DNA of 36,591 bases. Source: Lachnospiraceae bacterium (GTDB lineage: Bacteria; Bacillota; Clostridia; Lachnospirales; Lachnospiraceae). Both the position numbers and the translations under genes were made by a program. Numbering within the stretch: the first letter of the stretch is position 1; each line of letters begins with the position of its first letter. Shown piece after piece: positions 1 through 8,876 of this stretch. Location: contig JAILRH010000208.1 in NCBI GenBank assembly GCA_024698345.1, positions 1 to 36,591 of the forward strand, given 5' to 3'. The notes beneath the pieces are model-generated. The model saw only the letters and a list, made by a program, of their open reading frames with translations, did no database searches and was not told the origin of the DNA.

Positions 1-2
1 AT

Positions 3-53
3 GATGACGATCTTGATGACGATTTTGGAGAAGAAGGTTTTTATATCTTCTAA
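3..53 (+). CDS. 3' end of an unidentified gene with an acidic tail (partial)
   Basis: The reading frame open from the left edge gives an Asp/Glu-rich tail (DDDLDDDFGEEGFYIF) and stops at TAA 51-53. A strong intrinsic terminator follows 20 bases later, which supports a real gene ending here. Too little is present to name the protein; short acidic C-termini occur in several small Firmicute proteins of unknown function. Confidence 0.5.
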   Translation, partial: DDDLDDDFGEEGFYIF

Positions 54-72
54 ATCTGCATCGTCTGTTTGC

Positions 73-103
73 CACGCCCACAAATATGTGGGCGTTTTTC
101 TTT
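73..103 (+). terminator. Rho-independent terminator after the left-edge gene
   Basis: ACGCCCACA (73-81) pairs with TGTGGGCGT (86-94) around an AATA loop and is followed by TTTTTCTTTT. The stem is 9 bp and GC-rich, with a long U tract on the plus strand. It separates the left-edge gene from the convergent spoVG. Confidence 0.9.
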
Positions 104-140
104 TCATGAGAGCGCCGAAGGCGGTCTTTCCTATAAAGCA

Positions 141-170
141 AGAAAGGCGACTGCCTGCGCAGTCGCCTTC
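141..170 (-). terminator. Terminator hairpin downstream of spoVG
   Basis: AGGCGACTGC (145-154) and GCAGTCGCCT (159-168) form a perfect 10-bp stem with a 4-base loop. On the minus strand it is followed by TTCTTGCTTT. It lies about 15 bases past the spoVG stop and fits as its terminator. Confidence 0.8.
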
Positions 171-183
171 TTTCTCGTCGTAC

Positions 184-450
184 TTATTCTTCTTCCAACA
201 ATGACTTTTCATATGCTGCAAGAATAATATCCTGGATTTTTGAACGTGTATCAGAATTAATTGGATGAGCAATATCTCTGTATTCATCGTTAGCGCCTTT
301 TCTGCTTGGCATTGCGATGAACAAGCCTTTCTCGCCTTCAACCACTTTAATGTCATGAACTACAAATTCATCATCAATTGTAATTGAAACAACAGCCTTC
401 ATCTTGCTCTCTTTTGTCATTTTACGTACACGTACGTCTGTTATTTCCAT
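184..450 (-). CDS. spoVG: SpoVG family regulator
   Basis: This 88-residue protein matches the SpoVG family over its whole length: [10 protein letters not shown] at the start, [20 protein letters not shown], then [10 protein letters not shown] and YRDIAHPI, with a Ser/Glu-rich tail. SpoVG proteins are small nucleic-acid-binding regulators; in Bacillus they affect asymmetric septation and sporulation, and in other Firmicutes virulence and capsule genes. The start is fixed by AGGAGG 6 bases upstream. The gene has its own terminator and is separated from glgD by about 100 bases, so it is probably monocistronic. In clostridia spoVG is often near glmU or prs; here prs lies about 7 kb away and is not directly linked. 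The exact role in this organism is not known. Confidence 0.95.
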   Translation of the reverse strand: MEITDVRVRKMTKESKMKAVVSITIDDEFVVHDIKVVEGEKGLFIAMPSRKGANDEYRDIAHPINSDTRSKIQDIILAAYEKSLLEEE

Positions 451-553
451 ATGTGTCCTCCTTTTTATGTCTCACTCAGATAACCACCCTAATACACTTT
501 GTCCAACTAAGACAAATCGTATTATGAACGGTTATCACTAAATTGGATCCTAA

Positions 554-1672
554 TTAAATTCCGTAACGGAAGTTTCGCTCCACGATTATCTCAGGTTTCT
601 CTCCACCAACATATCTTGTGTTTGCCTTAATAGTATCGTGACTCTCAATAATACAATTCTCGATGTATACGTTATCTCCAATATAAACGTCGTTCAAAAT
701 AATGGAGTTCTTGATCACTGTATTATTTCCTACATATGCCTGTTTGAAGAGAATTGAATTCTCTATCGAACCGTTGATAATACAACCGCTTGATACAAGA
801 CTGTTCTTAACATTTGATCCAGGGTTATATTTTGCCGGTGGCAAATCATCTACTTTTGAGTATACGTCAGGATATTCCTTGAAGAAATAATTTCTAACTT
901 CAGGATTGAGGAAGTCCATATTTGCCTCGAAGTAATTCTCTACTGTCGAGATATGTTTCCAATAAGAATCCATAACGTATGCCACTATCTTCTTTTCAGT
1001 CTTCTGTCTCTGAAGAATGTCATTTACGAAGTCATAACGCTCTTCTTCTGCTGCCTTCTCAATAAGTGAAATAAGTAATCTTCTTCTAATTACATACACA
1101 CCTGTCGAAATAAGTGTAGCATCACTCTTTGTTGGTTTCTCAACAAAGTCTGTAACGAACCCTCTGTCATCTGTCTTTACAACACCATATTCAGACTTAT
1201 CTGAATCTGAAGGAACTCTCTTACAAACGATTGTGATATCAGCCTGCTTGTTAACATGCTCTTCTAATACCTTATTATAATCAAGTTTGTAAATTCCATC
1301 CCCTGATGCGATAACTACATATGGCTCATGACTCTTCTTGAGAAAAGCAATGTTCTGTGCAATGGCATCTGCTGTACCTCTGTACCAGAAACCATTATCA
1401 GCAGTAATTGAAGGTGTAAATACAAATAAACCTCCCTGCTTTCTACCAAAGTCCCACCATTTTGATGAACTGAGATGTTCATTAAGTGAAAGTGCGTTGT
1501 ACTGTGTGAGTACTGCTACTTTCTGAATATGTGAATTACTCATGTTACTCAAGGCGAAATCAATAGCTCTGTAGCTTCCTGCGATAGGCATCGCTCCAAC
1601 TGCTCGCTTGTTTGAGAGCTGTTTCATCTTGCTATTGTTACCACCTGCTAAAATAATACCTATTGCTCTCAT
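554..1672 (-). CDS. glgD: Glucose-1-phosphate adenylyltransferase subunit GlgD
   Basis: This 372-residue protein belongs to the ADP-glucose pyrophosphorylase family, GlgD branch. It has an N-terminal nucleotidyltransferase fold ([11 protein letters not shown], then SYRAIDFALSNMSNS, WYRGTADAIAQN, VVIASGDGIYKLDY) and a C-terminal left-handed beta-helix (hexapeptide-like repeats from about residue 285). The usual GGxGxRL nucleotide loop reads GGNNSKMKQL, as is typical of GlgD. In Firmicutes GlgD has little activity alone and forms a hetero-oligomer with GlgC to make ADP-glucose for glycogen synthesis. It starts inside the glgC stop codon (TAATG, one-base overlap), so the two subunits are translationally coupled. 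No glycogen synthase or branching enzyme is in the window. Confidence 0.95.
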   Translation of the reverse strand: MRAIGIILAGGNNSKMKQLSNKRAVGAMPIAGSYRAIDFALSNMSNSHIQKVAVLTQYNALSLNEHLSSSKWWDFGRKQGGLFVFTPSITADNGFWYRGTADAIAQNIAFLKKSHEPYVVIASGDGIYKLDYNKVLEEHVNKQADITIVCKRVPSDSDKSEYGVVKTDDRGFVTDFVEKPTKSDATLISTGVYVIRRRLLISLIEKAAEEERYDFVNDILQRQKTEKKIVAYVMDSYWKHISTVENYFEANMDFLNPEVRNYFFKEYPDVYSKVDDLPPAKYNPGSNVKNSLVSSGCIINGSIENSILFKQAYVGNNTVIKNSIILNDVYIGDNVYIENCIIESHDTIKANTRYVGGEKPEIIVERNFRYGI

Positions 1673-2943
1673 TAGATTTCACCTGCCTTAATAATATAGT
1701 CTCCTGATTCCAGCTTGCCGTCAGTATAATCAGATTCATCCGTCTTTCCGACAATAGCTGTGTTCTTTCCAATGGTAACTCCATCCGGAATTACTGAATT
1801 TTCGCCGATTACGGCAAGATCACAATTGTAAATCTTTGTGCTCAGTTTGCTGTCTGCGTACTCTCCAACACCCACTCTACAATCCTCACCGATAACTACT
1901 CCCTCGGCAACGATCGTCTTGTGGAGTTTTGTTCCTTTCTTAATAACAGCGCCCTGCATAATAATTGAGTCGTACACTTCCGCACCTTCCTCAACCACTA
2001 CGTTAGCAGATACTACCGAATTGCAGACTGTACCGAAAATCTCACATCCCTCTCCCACAATACTTCTGTCAACTCTCGCCTTATCAGAAATATACTGCGG
2101 TGGAAGGACATCACTCTTTGTGTAAATCTTCCAGTACTCTTCGTAAAGATTGAACTCAGGAACAATGTCAATAAGTTCCATGTTTGCTTCCCAGTAAGAA
2201 TGAAGTGTTCCAACATCCTTCCAGTATCCGTTAAATTCATATGCAAAAATTCTGTCACCTTTTTCGTGGCAGTAAGGAATAACATGCTTACCAAAGTCAC
2301 ATGAAGGCTGATCTTTCAACTTAATAAGAGCTTCCTTCAATACCGGCCAAGAGAATATGTAAATACCCATTGAAGCCAGATTGCTCTTTGGCTTCTCAGG
2401 TTTTTCCTGGAATTCCTTAATTCTGTTTTCCTCATCCGCAACTACTACACCAAAACGGCTTGCTTCCTCAATAGGAACAGGCATAACCGCAAGAGTAACA
2501 TCTGCATTGTTTGCCTTATGATAATCCAGCATAATCTCATAATCCATCTTGTAAATATGGTCACCTGATAAAATAAGAACATAATCAGGATTATAGGAAT
2601 CCATATAATCAAGATTCTGGAAAATAGCGTTTGCCGTACCTGTATACCAATCAGTATTTTCACTCTTTTCGTATGGTGGAAGTACAGTAACCCCACCGAT
2701 ATTTCTATCTAAATCCCAAGGAATACCTATTCCAATATGGGCATTCAACCTAAGTGGCTGATACTGTGTGAGCACACCAACTGTATCCACACTTGAATTA
2801 ATACAATTGCTCAGAGGGAAATCAATAATCTTATATTTTCCCCCAAATGCTACGGCAGGCTTTGCTACCTTAGAAGTGAGAACTCCCAAACGGCTACCCT
2901 GTCCCCCTGCTAATAACATAGCTATCATTTCTTTCTTAATCAC
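1672..2943 (-). CDS. glgC: Glucose-1-phosphate adenylyltransferase catalytic subunit GlgC
   Basis: GlgC makes ADP-glucose from ATP and glucose-1-phosphate, the committed step of bacterial glycogen synthesis. Visible hallmarks are the intact loop [10 protein letters not shown] near residue 10, [36 protein letters not shown] and FQEKP, followed by a beta-helix domain. I chose the GTG at 2943 (423 aa, V-IKKEM...): GAGGTG lies 5 bases upstream, whereas the ATG at 2961 has no such site and adds six residues unlike family N-termini. It is the first gene of the glgC-glgD operon and overlaps glgD by one base. On the minus strand a TATAAT lies about 35 bases upstream, but its -35 is weak. Confidence 0.95.
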   Translation of the reverse strand: MIKKEMIAMLLAGGQGSRLGVLTSKVAKPAVAFGGKYKIIDFPLSNCINSSVDTVGVLTQYQPLRLNAHIGIGIPWDLDRNIGGVTVLPPYEKSENTDWYTGTANAIFQNLDYMDSYNPDYVLILSGDHIYKMDYEIMLDYHKANNADVTLAVMPVPIEEASRFGVVVADEENRIKEFQEKPEKPKSNLASMGIYIFSWPVLKEALIKLKDQPSCDFGKHVIPYCHEKGDRIFAYEFNGYWKDVGTLHSYWEANMELIDIVPEFNLYEEYWKIYTKSDVLPPQYISDKARVDRSIVGEGCEIFGTVCNSVVSANVVVEEGAEVYDSIIMQGAVIKKGTKLHKTIVAEGVVIGEDCRVGVGEYADSKLSTKIYNCDLAVIGENSVIPDGVTIGKNTAIVGKTDESDYTDGKLESGDYIIKAGEI

Positions 2944-2961
2944 GTTATCACCTCGCTGCAT

Positions 2962-3517
2962 AAATTATAGTAATTAAAATTATATCATTTTACAGCCATG
3001 AATAAAAGGGTTTTTAGCGATTTTTTTCATCTAATTTTACTCATTTGAAACACGATATCAACTTTTTTTGTGCACCTTTACCAATTTTCTATTTTTTCAT
3101 GTCATTAATCATTCCAATTTTCGAACATTATTACAATAAAATTTCGTCATTTTTTTCTTTATTTTTTTGTTTTTACAGCTTTTTCTTCAATTTTCAAAAC
3201 AAATTATATGTATATTTTTTACTTTTTATGTATTTTATTCTATATAAATACATTAATAATTCTCTCCCAAGTGGTTTCTGATTTCATTTCAGGAACAGCT
3301 TTTGATTCCAAATATTTATTCTTTTATGTGCATTGCTGAAAAGTTACCATTTTATAAAACCACCACTTCAATTTGCACTTTATTTTTCTATATTTAATAG
3401 TATAATTAGAAATGACAATTTCAATTCACACAATCTGATAATCATCTTTCTATTTGAAATATCGGATATTTATGTTCTTTTTTGAAATTGTTAATATTAT
3501 TTATGGAGCGATTGATA
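2962..3517. other. Divergent glgC/murC intergenic region
   Basis: About 550 bases of very AT-rich DNA lie between the divergent glgC and murC genes. A TATAAT near 2978-2983 (minus) could serve glgC, and a TATAAT near 3400 (plus) could serve murC; neither has a good -35. The stretch 3322-3348 (TTTTATGTGCATTGCTGAA then AAGTTACC) recurs in altered form at 8877-8958. Open frames here are low-complexity Phe/Tyr-rich and not convincing. No RNA motif was recognised. Confidence 0.5.
3322..3348 (+). repeat. Dispersed intergenic repeat, copy 1
   Basis: The segment contains TATGTGCATTGCTGAAA followed by AGTTACC. Related sequence appears at 8877-8904 (reverse orientation) and 8934-8958 in another intergenic region. 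Its nature is unknown. Confidence 0.5.
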
Positions 3518-4897
3518 ATGTACGAATTAGATTTTAATAAGCCTGCCAAACTTCATTTTACAGGTATTGGCGGAATCAGTATGAGCGCACTTGCAGAAAT
3601 AATGCTTTCGAAAGGATTCACTATCACAGGTTCTGATAACAAAGCCTCTGAAATAACTGAGCACCTCGAATCACTGGGGGCACGTATTTCCATCGGTCAG
3701 GTTGCAGAAAATGTAGATGATGATGTTGAAGTACTCATCTACACTGCCGCAGTCAAGGAAGACAACCCTGAACTGATTGCAGCAAAAGAGAAAAATATAC
3801 CACTTCTCTCAAGAGCTGAATTTTTGGGTCAAATGATGCGAAATTATAATACAGCAATCGGTGTTTCAGGAACTCACGGAAAGACCACTACTACTACTCT
3901 TCTTTCCCAGATTATGATTGAGGCAGGACTTGATCCTACTATTTTAGTTGGCGGAATAATGCCGACAATAGGCGGAAATACCAGAATTGGTGCTTCCGGC
4001 AACATGATTACTGAAGCTTGTGAGTACACAAACAGTTTTCTTTCATTTGCTCCAAGTATAGGAATTATCCTCAATGTTGCTGAAGACCACCTTGATTTCT
4101 TCAAGGATTTGAATGATATCAGAAACAGTTTCAGAAAATATGCAGAACTTCTTCCTGCAGACGGTTGTCTTGTCATTAACGGAGACATTGAAGATGTGGA
4201 TTTCTTTACAAAGGATTTACCTTGTAAGGTAATAAAAGTCGGCGACGGTGATTCTAATGATTACAGCGCTTCTAATATCACATATGACGAATTCGCTCAT
4301 CCTTCATTTGACTTAGTTTCAAAGGGTGAAATAATAGGTCACATTGATTTACATGTTACAGGAAAGCACAACGTATATAATTCCCTTGCCGCAATTGCTG
4401 CATCTGTATTCATGGGAATCGATTTAGATACAATCAGGAAAGGTCTCTTTGAAACAAGCGGAGCTCAGAGACGTTTCCAGTTAAAAGGAAAAATCGGTGG
4501 TATTACTGTAATTGACGATTACGCTCACCATCCTGATGAGATTAACGTAACCATCAACACTATTGAAAAATACCCACACAATAATACATACCTTGTATTC
4601 CAACCTCACACTTACACACGTACACACGCTCTTTTAGATGAGTTTGCAAAGGCCCTCTCAAGAGTGGACAACGTTATTCTTGCAGAAATATATGCTGCAA
4701 GAGAGAAGAATACTCTCGGTATAAGTTCAAAAGATCTCATGAATAAGATTAATGAATTAGGCGGAAATGCGACATATTTCCCATCTTTTGATGAGATTGA
4801 AAACTTTTTATTAGAAAAATGTATCGACGGTGATTTGGTTATAACTATGGGTGCCGGAGATGTATATAAAATCGGCGAAAAGCTGATTGGCAACTAA
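3518..4897 (+). CDS. murC: UDP-N-acetylmuramate--L-alanine ligase
   Basis: MurC adds L-alanine to UDP-MurNAc with ATP, the first amino-acid step of peptidoglycan precursor synthesis in the cytoplasm. The 459-residue protein shows the Mur ligase order: Rossmann start HFTGIGGIS (about 13-21), ATP loop GTHGKTTT (about 118), central ligase domain with LNVAEDHLDFF, and a C-terminal domain with VIDDYAHHPDE (about 331) and MGAGD near the end. I chose the ATG at 3518 because GGAG lies 9 bases upstream and the protein then begins with the normal family start; the frame is open 36 bases further upstream. A hairpin terminator follows directly. Length is normal for MurC. Confidence 0.97.
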   Translation: MYELDFNKPAKLHFTGIGGISMSALAEIMLSKGFTITGSDNKASEITEHLESLGARISIGQVAENVDDDVEVLIYTAAVKEDNPELIAAKEKNIPLLSRAEFLGQMMRNYNTAIGVSGTHGKTTTTTLLSQIMIEAGLDPTILVGGIMPTIGGNTRIGASGNMITEACEYTNSFLSFAPSIGIILNVAEDHLDFFKDLNDIRNSFRKYAELLPADGCLVINGDIEDVDFFTKDLPCKVIKVGDGDSNDYSASNITYDEFAHPSFDLVSKGEIIGHIDLHVTGKHNVYNSLAAIAASVFMGIDLDTIRKGLFETSGAQRRFQLKGKIGGITVIDDYAHHPDEINVTINTIEKYPHNNTYLVFQPHTYTRTHALLDEFAKALSRVDNVILAEIYAAREKNTLGISSKDLMNKINELGGNATYFPSFDEIENFLLEKCIDGDLVITMGAGDVYKIGEKLIGN

Positions 4898-4899
4898 AC

Positions 4900-5073
4900 T
4901 TATCCACAAATCCACATTGTTTTTTTGATTTTTCGGTCAAATGACAATGTGGATTTTTCAGTTTACATAATTCAAAAAACGTCAACCTCATTAACCCCTT
5001 GAAAATACTTATCAAACGACAATTTTCGACAAATTATTTTTGTGGTTTGTCCACATTATCCACACTGTCCACA
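4900..5073 (+). promoter_or_regulatory. Cluster of DnaA-box-like 9-mers upstream of dnaD
   Basis: Two perfect TTATCCACA boxes are present, at 4900-4908 and 5056-5064. The second is the middle of three directly abutting 9-mers: TTGTCCACA (5047-5055), TTATCCACA, and CTGTCCACA (5065-5073). Further TCCACA/TGTGGA cores occur at 4911 and 4949. TTATNCACA is the classical DnaA binding site, and the next two genes are replication-initiation factors, so DnaA control of this operon is plausible. Binding is inferred, not shown. Confidence 0.6.
4908..4958 (+). terminator. Terminator after murC
   Basis: AAATCCACATTGT (4908-4920) pairs with ACAATGTGGATTT (4944-4956), 13 bp, with an inner TTTGA/TCAAA stem in the loop and TTTTT on the 3' side. 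The right arm overlaps a TGTGGA motif of the DnaA-box-like set. Confidence 0.75.
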
Positions 5074-5245
5074 TTGTCGTTTTGCCCTTATTTTACAAGG
5101 GTTTGTGGTTACTTTTATGCTTTTATTCAACATGATTTTGTGCTATACTCATCTTGCTCGAAGAATGAGTCTCTGACATCAAAAAATTGAACTTTGACAG
5201 ATACCTTCTTCGCCCAAATATTATACTGATCGAGGATGCACAATT

Positions 5246-6325
5246 ATGGGAAAATTATTATTAGAAAATTCAGTAGCCACAGATGTGACCACTGTTTCAA
5301 ATATTTTTATTGACACATATATGCCAAAGGCAAGCGGAGAATTCGTCAAGATTTATCTTCACCTTCTAAGACTGATTGGCAGCAAGGCAAAGGATTTAGA
5401 CTTGAGCAACATCGCCGACATCTTCAACTTTACAGAGGGAGATATTCTTAGAGCATTAAAGTATTGGGAGAACCTTGGACTTCTCTCTGTTTCTAAGGAT
5501 TCAAACGATGTAATCAGTGGAATCAGACTTGAACCTTTTGGCAGAAATGAGCACTACATCAAAGGAGTACATTCAATGCAGATGGGTTCTGAAGAGATGC
5601 AGACGAATTCCGATTCAGCATCAGATAAGATAAAACTTCCTAATAAGAAGAAATATACTCCTGAAGACATTGAGAATCTTGAAGAGAATGTGGAGATTGG
5701 ACAGTTGTTGTTTATAGCACAGGCTTACCTTGCCAAACCGCTTAACTCAACTGAGATTAACAGTCTTCTTTATATGTATGATGTTCTTCATTTTCCTGCA
5801 GACTTAATTGAGTATCTCATGGAAACTTATATTTCAGACGGTGTGAAGTCAATCACTCCTATCGAGAAGCATGCCTGTGATTTGTATATTCACGGAATCA
5901 AAGATGTTACTTCCGCAAAGAAATATAAAAAGAACAACAGTGATCTTGGCAAGAAGATTCTTGACACTTTTGGCATAACAGGAAGACTTGCCGCTAAGGA
6001 TGAGAGCAGCTTTATTCAGATCTGGCAGAATGAGTTTGGTTACGGCGAAGATATCATTATCGAAGCTTGCAACAGAACTATTTCCCACACTCACTCGCCA
6101 AGTTTCAAGTATGCAAATTCCATTTTGTCTTCATGGCACAAAGCCGGAGTCAAAGATTTGGGTGACATCTCAAAATTGGATGAAGACCACGAAAAGAAGA
6201 GCAGGGAAAAATACGCCAAGCTCAAAGCAAAAGGTGTTCCTACTAAGAAAGTAAGAGATACTGCATTTTCAACTGACAGATCTTATTCTTATGATGACTT
6301 GGAGAAGAAATTACTGAACAATTAA
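5246..6325 (+). CDS. DnaD-like replication initiation protein
   Basis: The 359-residue protein has the two-part DnaB/DnaD layout of Firmicute primosome proteins. An N-terminal winged-helix region (about 15-100) includes FVKIYLHLLRLIG and ILRALKYWENLGLLSV. A charged linker leads to a DDBH2 domain (about 138-215, with LNSTEINSLLYMYDVLHFPADLIEYLMETYI), and a C-terminal region has the YANSILSSWHKAGV motif typical of DnaD/phage replisome organisers (YxxxIxxxW type). Such proteins help load the replicative helicase. The gene precedes a DnaC-like loader by 122 bases and follows a DnaA-box-like cluster, so the pair probably acts in initiation or restart. ATG 5246 is used; the Shine-Dalgarno is weak (GAGGATG upstream). 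The stop codon region is duplicated about 30 bases downstream (TTACTGAACA at 6311 and 6341). Confidence 0.9.
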   Translation: MGKLLLENSVATDVTTVSNIFIDTYMPKASGEFVKIYLHLLRLIGSKAKDLDLSNIADIFNFTEGDILRALKYWENLGLLSVSKDSNDVISGIRLEPFGRNEHYIKGVHSMQMGSEEMQTNSDSASDKIKLPNKKKYTPEDIENLEENVEIGQLLFIAQAYLAKPLNSTEINSLLYMYDVLHFPADLIEYLMETYISDGVKSITPIEKHACDLYIHGIKDVTSAKKYKKNNSDLGKKILDTFGITGRLAAKDESSFIQIWQNEFGYGEDIIIEACNRTISHTHSPSFKYANSILSSWHKAGVKDLGDISKLDEDHEKKSREKYAKLKAKGVPTKKVRDTAFSTDRSYSYDDLEKKLLNN

Positions 6326-6350
6326 TTTATTGATGAAAATTTACTGAACA
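6311..6350 (+). repeat. Direct repeat spanning the dnaD stop codon
   Basis: TTACTGAACA at 6311-6320, inside the end of the coding sequence, recurs exactly at 6341-6350, with partly matching flanks. The second copy also forms an 8-bp inverted repeat with TTCAGTAA just downstream. Confidence 0.6.
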
Positions 6351-6447
6351 CTCAATTCAGTAATAATTAAATAACTGGCTATTAATAACTAATAACAGAT
6401 TATTGATAACCAACGATTTGCATTTAACACACTTTTATGAGGTTACC

Positions 6448-7440
6448 ATGAAACTAACCAGCAAACAGAATGAATTAATTTCAAATATTTATAACAACAG
6501 ACGTCTGAAAAATAAAGCGATTCTCGAAGAACGTATTCGTGAAGTTTACGATGCCGTTCCCGAGATTGAGGAAATTAACAAAAAGATTGCAACTACTTCT
6601 ATCTCAGCTGCCAGACTTGCAATTGAAGGCAACAGAGATGCTCTCAATTCGCTCTCTTCCGAGATAGAGATTCTGAGCAACGACAAGCGCGTCTGTCTTG
6701 TAGGTGCAGGATATCCTATTGATTATCTTGATGAGATATTTGACTGTCCTAAATGCCATGATACCGGCTATATAAACGGACAGGAATGTGACTGTCTTAA
6801 ACGTACAGTTGTCACTGCACTCTATTCACAGTCTAACTTAAAAGAAGTTCTTAAAAGAGAAAACTTCGAGAACTTCAATTTTGATTACTATGACAATGAC
6901 TATGTTGATGAGTCAACCGGCAAGACTTCTTCTGAAAATATCGAAGATATTGTCGACTATGCTCACTCCTACATAAAAAACTTTAAGAAAGACAAATCCA
7001 GCCTGCTTTTCTATGGTTCTGCAGGCACCGGAAAAACATTTCTTATCAATTGTATCGCAAAAGAGTTGATTGAAAACGCTTTTTCTGTTATATATTTATC
7101 TGCGGTACAATTTTTCGACATTTTGGCTGATGAGTCATTCAGAAACGGAAAAGCATCCGCTTACAAGAGTGTTTCACTATCAGAGATACTTGACTGTGAT
7201 TTACTTGTTATTGATGATCTCGGCACTGAAATGCCCACTTCATTTACAGGCTCAGCCCTGTTCAATTGCCTGAATGAGAGGCTTTTACGTCAGAAAGCTA
7301 CTATCATTTCCACAAACCTTGGCATTGAAGATATCAAAAAGGTATACACCGAACGTATCTTTTCGAGGGCTTTGGGAAATTACAAACTTTTCAAGTTTTT
7401 TGGCGATGATATAAGAATCAAAAGCAAATTCTATGACTGA
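6448..7440 (+). CDS. dnaC: DnaC/DnaI-type helicase loader ATPase
   Basis: This 330-residue AAA+ ATPase resembles the DnaC/DnaI loader that delivers the replicative helicase to single-stranded DNA. It has an N-terminal helical region, a zinc cluster CPKCHDTGYINGQECDC (Cys at about 100, 103, 112, 114), Walker A GSAGTGKT (about 190), Walker B LLVIDDLGTE (about 252), and an arginine-containing IFSRALG segment near the end. The start at 6448 is set by GAGGT 4 bases upstream; the frame is open 45 bases earlier, but that extension has no ribosome site. It lies directly downstream of the dnaD-like gene and probably shares its transcript. Confidence 0.92.
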   Translation: MKLTSKQNELISNIYNNRRLKNKAILEERIREVYDAVPEIEEINKKIATTSISAARLAIEGNRDALNSLSSEIEILSNDKRVCLVGAGYPIDYLDEIFDCPKCHDTGYINGQECDCLKRTVVTALYSQSNLKEVLKRENFENFNFDYYDNDYVDESTGKTSSENIEDIVDYAHSYIKNFKKDKSSLLFYGSAGTGKTFLINCIAKELIENAFSVIYLSAVQFFDILADESFRNGKASAYKSVSLSEILDCDLLVIDDLGTEMPTSFTGSALFNCLNERLLRQKATIISTNLGIEDIKKVYTERIFSRALGNYKLFKFFGDDIRIKSKFYD

Positions 7441-7544
7441 CAATTCATCTGGCAGTCGCAAAACTGTGAGTGAACATTTAATAATCATTTAATAATCATT
7501 CACTAATTCAAACCATCAATCAAACTTTACGGAGGAAATCTAAA

Positions 7545-8714
7545 ATGGCTAACAAAAAATTTATCGAGTCTATTCCGGTAGGGCCACTTGCTATTGTTGC
7601 ATTATCAGGCAGCAAAACATTAGGTGACAGAGTAGACGCTTACATTTCTGAATGGAGAAGCGAAAGACTTGAGGCTAAAGAATCACCTATCACATTTAAG
7701 GGATACGTTAAGGATTCATACCTTCTTGATGTTTCAACACCAAGATTTGGTACAGGAGAAGCAAAATGTACTCTCCGTGAATCTGTTCGTGGATGTGACC
7801 TTTACATCATTGACGATGTTACAAACTACAGTATTGAATATACTGTTTGCGGTCACAAGAATCACATGTCTCCTGATGATCACTATGCTGACATCAAGAG
7901 AGTTATCGCCGCTGCAAGTGGTAAGGCAAGAAAAATTACAGTTATTATGCCATTCTTATACGAAAGCAGACAGCACAGACGTACATCAAGAGAATCTATG
8001 GACTGTGCAGTTATGCTCCAGGAATTAGTTAATATGGGTGTTAGCAACATCATCACTTTCGATGCTCATGACCCTAGAGTTAACAACGCAATTCCTGTAA
8101 ACGGCTTTGAATCAATCATGCCTACATACCAGTTCATCAAGAACTTATTAAAGAACGTACCTGATATCAAGATTGACGCTGACCACCTTATGATGATCAG
8201 TCCGGATGAAGGTGCTATGGGCAGAGTTGTATACTATGCCAACGTTCTTGGAGTAAACATGGGTATGTTCTACAAGAGACGTGATTACACTACTATCGTA
8301 GATGGACGTAACCCAATTGTTGCTCACGAATACTTAGGAGATTCTGTTGAAGGAAAAGACGTTCTTATCATCGACGATATGATTTCTTCCGGAGATTCTA
8401 TGTTAGATGTTGCTAAGCAGCTCAAGAAGAGAAAAGCAAAGAGAGTATTCGTTGCTTCTACATTCGGTTTATTTACAAACGGTCTTGAGAGATTTGACAA
8501 GGCATACGAAGAAGGTCTTATCTACAGAGTTATGACTACTAACTCAATCTACCAGACACCTGAACTCTTAGAGAGAGAATGGTACATCAATGTAGATATT
8601 GCTAAATATACAGCTTTATTCATTGACAGATTAAACCATGACGGATCAATCAGCGATCTTCTCAATCCTATTGAGAAAATCTCTAAGAAGGTTGCAGAAT
8701 ATAATAATAAATAA
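7545..8714 (+). CDS. prs: Ribose-phosphate pyrophosphokinase (long clostridial form)
   Basis: Makes PRPP from ribose-5-phosphate and ATP for purine, pyrimidine, His and Trp synthesis. At 389 residues it is longer than the usual ~315-residue Prs; the N-terminal part is expanded, as I recall for Lachnospiraceae homologues. Key elements are the catalytic stretch FLYESRQHRRTSRES (about 140), VNMGVSNIITFDAHDPR, and the PRPP loop VLIIDDMISSGDSM (about 273). The start has GGAGG 9 bases upstream. The stop codon lies in the left arm of a 17-bp perfect inverted repeat, and a terminator follows at 8781. It stands alone between dnaC and the ECF sigma gene. Confidence 0.95.
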   Translation: MANKKFIESIPVGPLAIVALSGSKTLGDRVDAYISEWRSERLEAKESPITFKGYVKDSYLLDVSTPRFGTGEAKCTLRESVRGCDLYIIDDVTNYSIEYTVCGHKNHMSPDDHYADIKRVIAAASGKARKITVIMPFLYESRQHRRTSRESMDCAVMLQELVNMGVSNIITFDAHDPRVNNAIPVNGFESIMPTYQFIKNLLKNVPDIKIDADHLMMISPDEGAMGRVVYYANVLGVNMGMFYKRRDYTTIVDGRNPIVAHEYLGDSVEGKDVLIIDDMISSGDSMLDVAKQLKKRKAKRVFVASTFGLFTNGLERFDKAYEEGLIYRVMTTNSIYQTPELLEREWYINVDIAKYTALFIDRLNHDGSISDLLNPIEKISKKVAEYNNK

Positions 8715-8752
8715 TTTATTATATAATCGCTGTTAATTATATAATAAATTAT
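8711..8752. repeat. Perfect AT-only inverted repeat covering the prs stop codon
   Basis: ATAATTTATTATATAAT (8711-8727) and ATTATATAATAAATTAT (8736-8752) are exact reverse complements, 17 bp, with an 8-base loop. The prs stop TAA (8712-8714) is inside the left arm. No U tract follows; a normal terminator lies 30 bases on. Confidence 0.8.
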
Positions 8753-8780
8753 ACGAAGCATTTCGCGCTTTAAAAATACC

Positions 8781-8824
8781 GGAGAAGATTTTGATGTATA
8801 TTTTCAGAATCTTCTCTGTTTTTA
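8781..8824 (+). terminator. Terminator after prs
   Basis: GAGAAGATTTTGA (8782-8794) pairs with TCAGAATCTTCTC (8804-8816), 13 bp with one G-U, followed by TGTTTTTATT. Confidence 0.85.
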
Positions 8825-8876
8825 TTATCACAAGTTTCAAATAAGTAACTCCATTCCTACACTTTATCACAAAAGA

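Larger units (their letters stand above)
4898..5245. other. murC-dnaD intergenic region
   Basis: About 350 bases hold the murC terminator (4908-4958) and the DnaA-box-like cluster described separately. The rest, 5074-5245, contains AT-rich sequence and no convincing gene. A small open frame at 4999-5190 is only the translation of the TCCACA repeats. Confidence 0.6.

Noticed and set aside
3045-3281. A 78-residue Phe-rich open frame
   Set aside because: It is low-complexity translation of AT-rich intergenic DNA with no ribosome site.
4900-5073. A chromosomal replication origin
   Set aside because: There are DnaA-like boxes, but no dnaA or dnaN gene, no clear AT-rich unwinding element next to them, and the neighbours are murC and dnaD. 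Regulation is the simpler reading.
4999-5190. A 63-residue open frame with STLSTLSTLS
   Set aside because: It is the translation of the TCCACA 9-mer repeats; no ribosome site or homology is evident.
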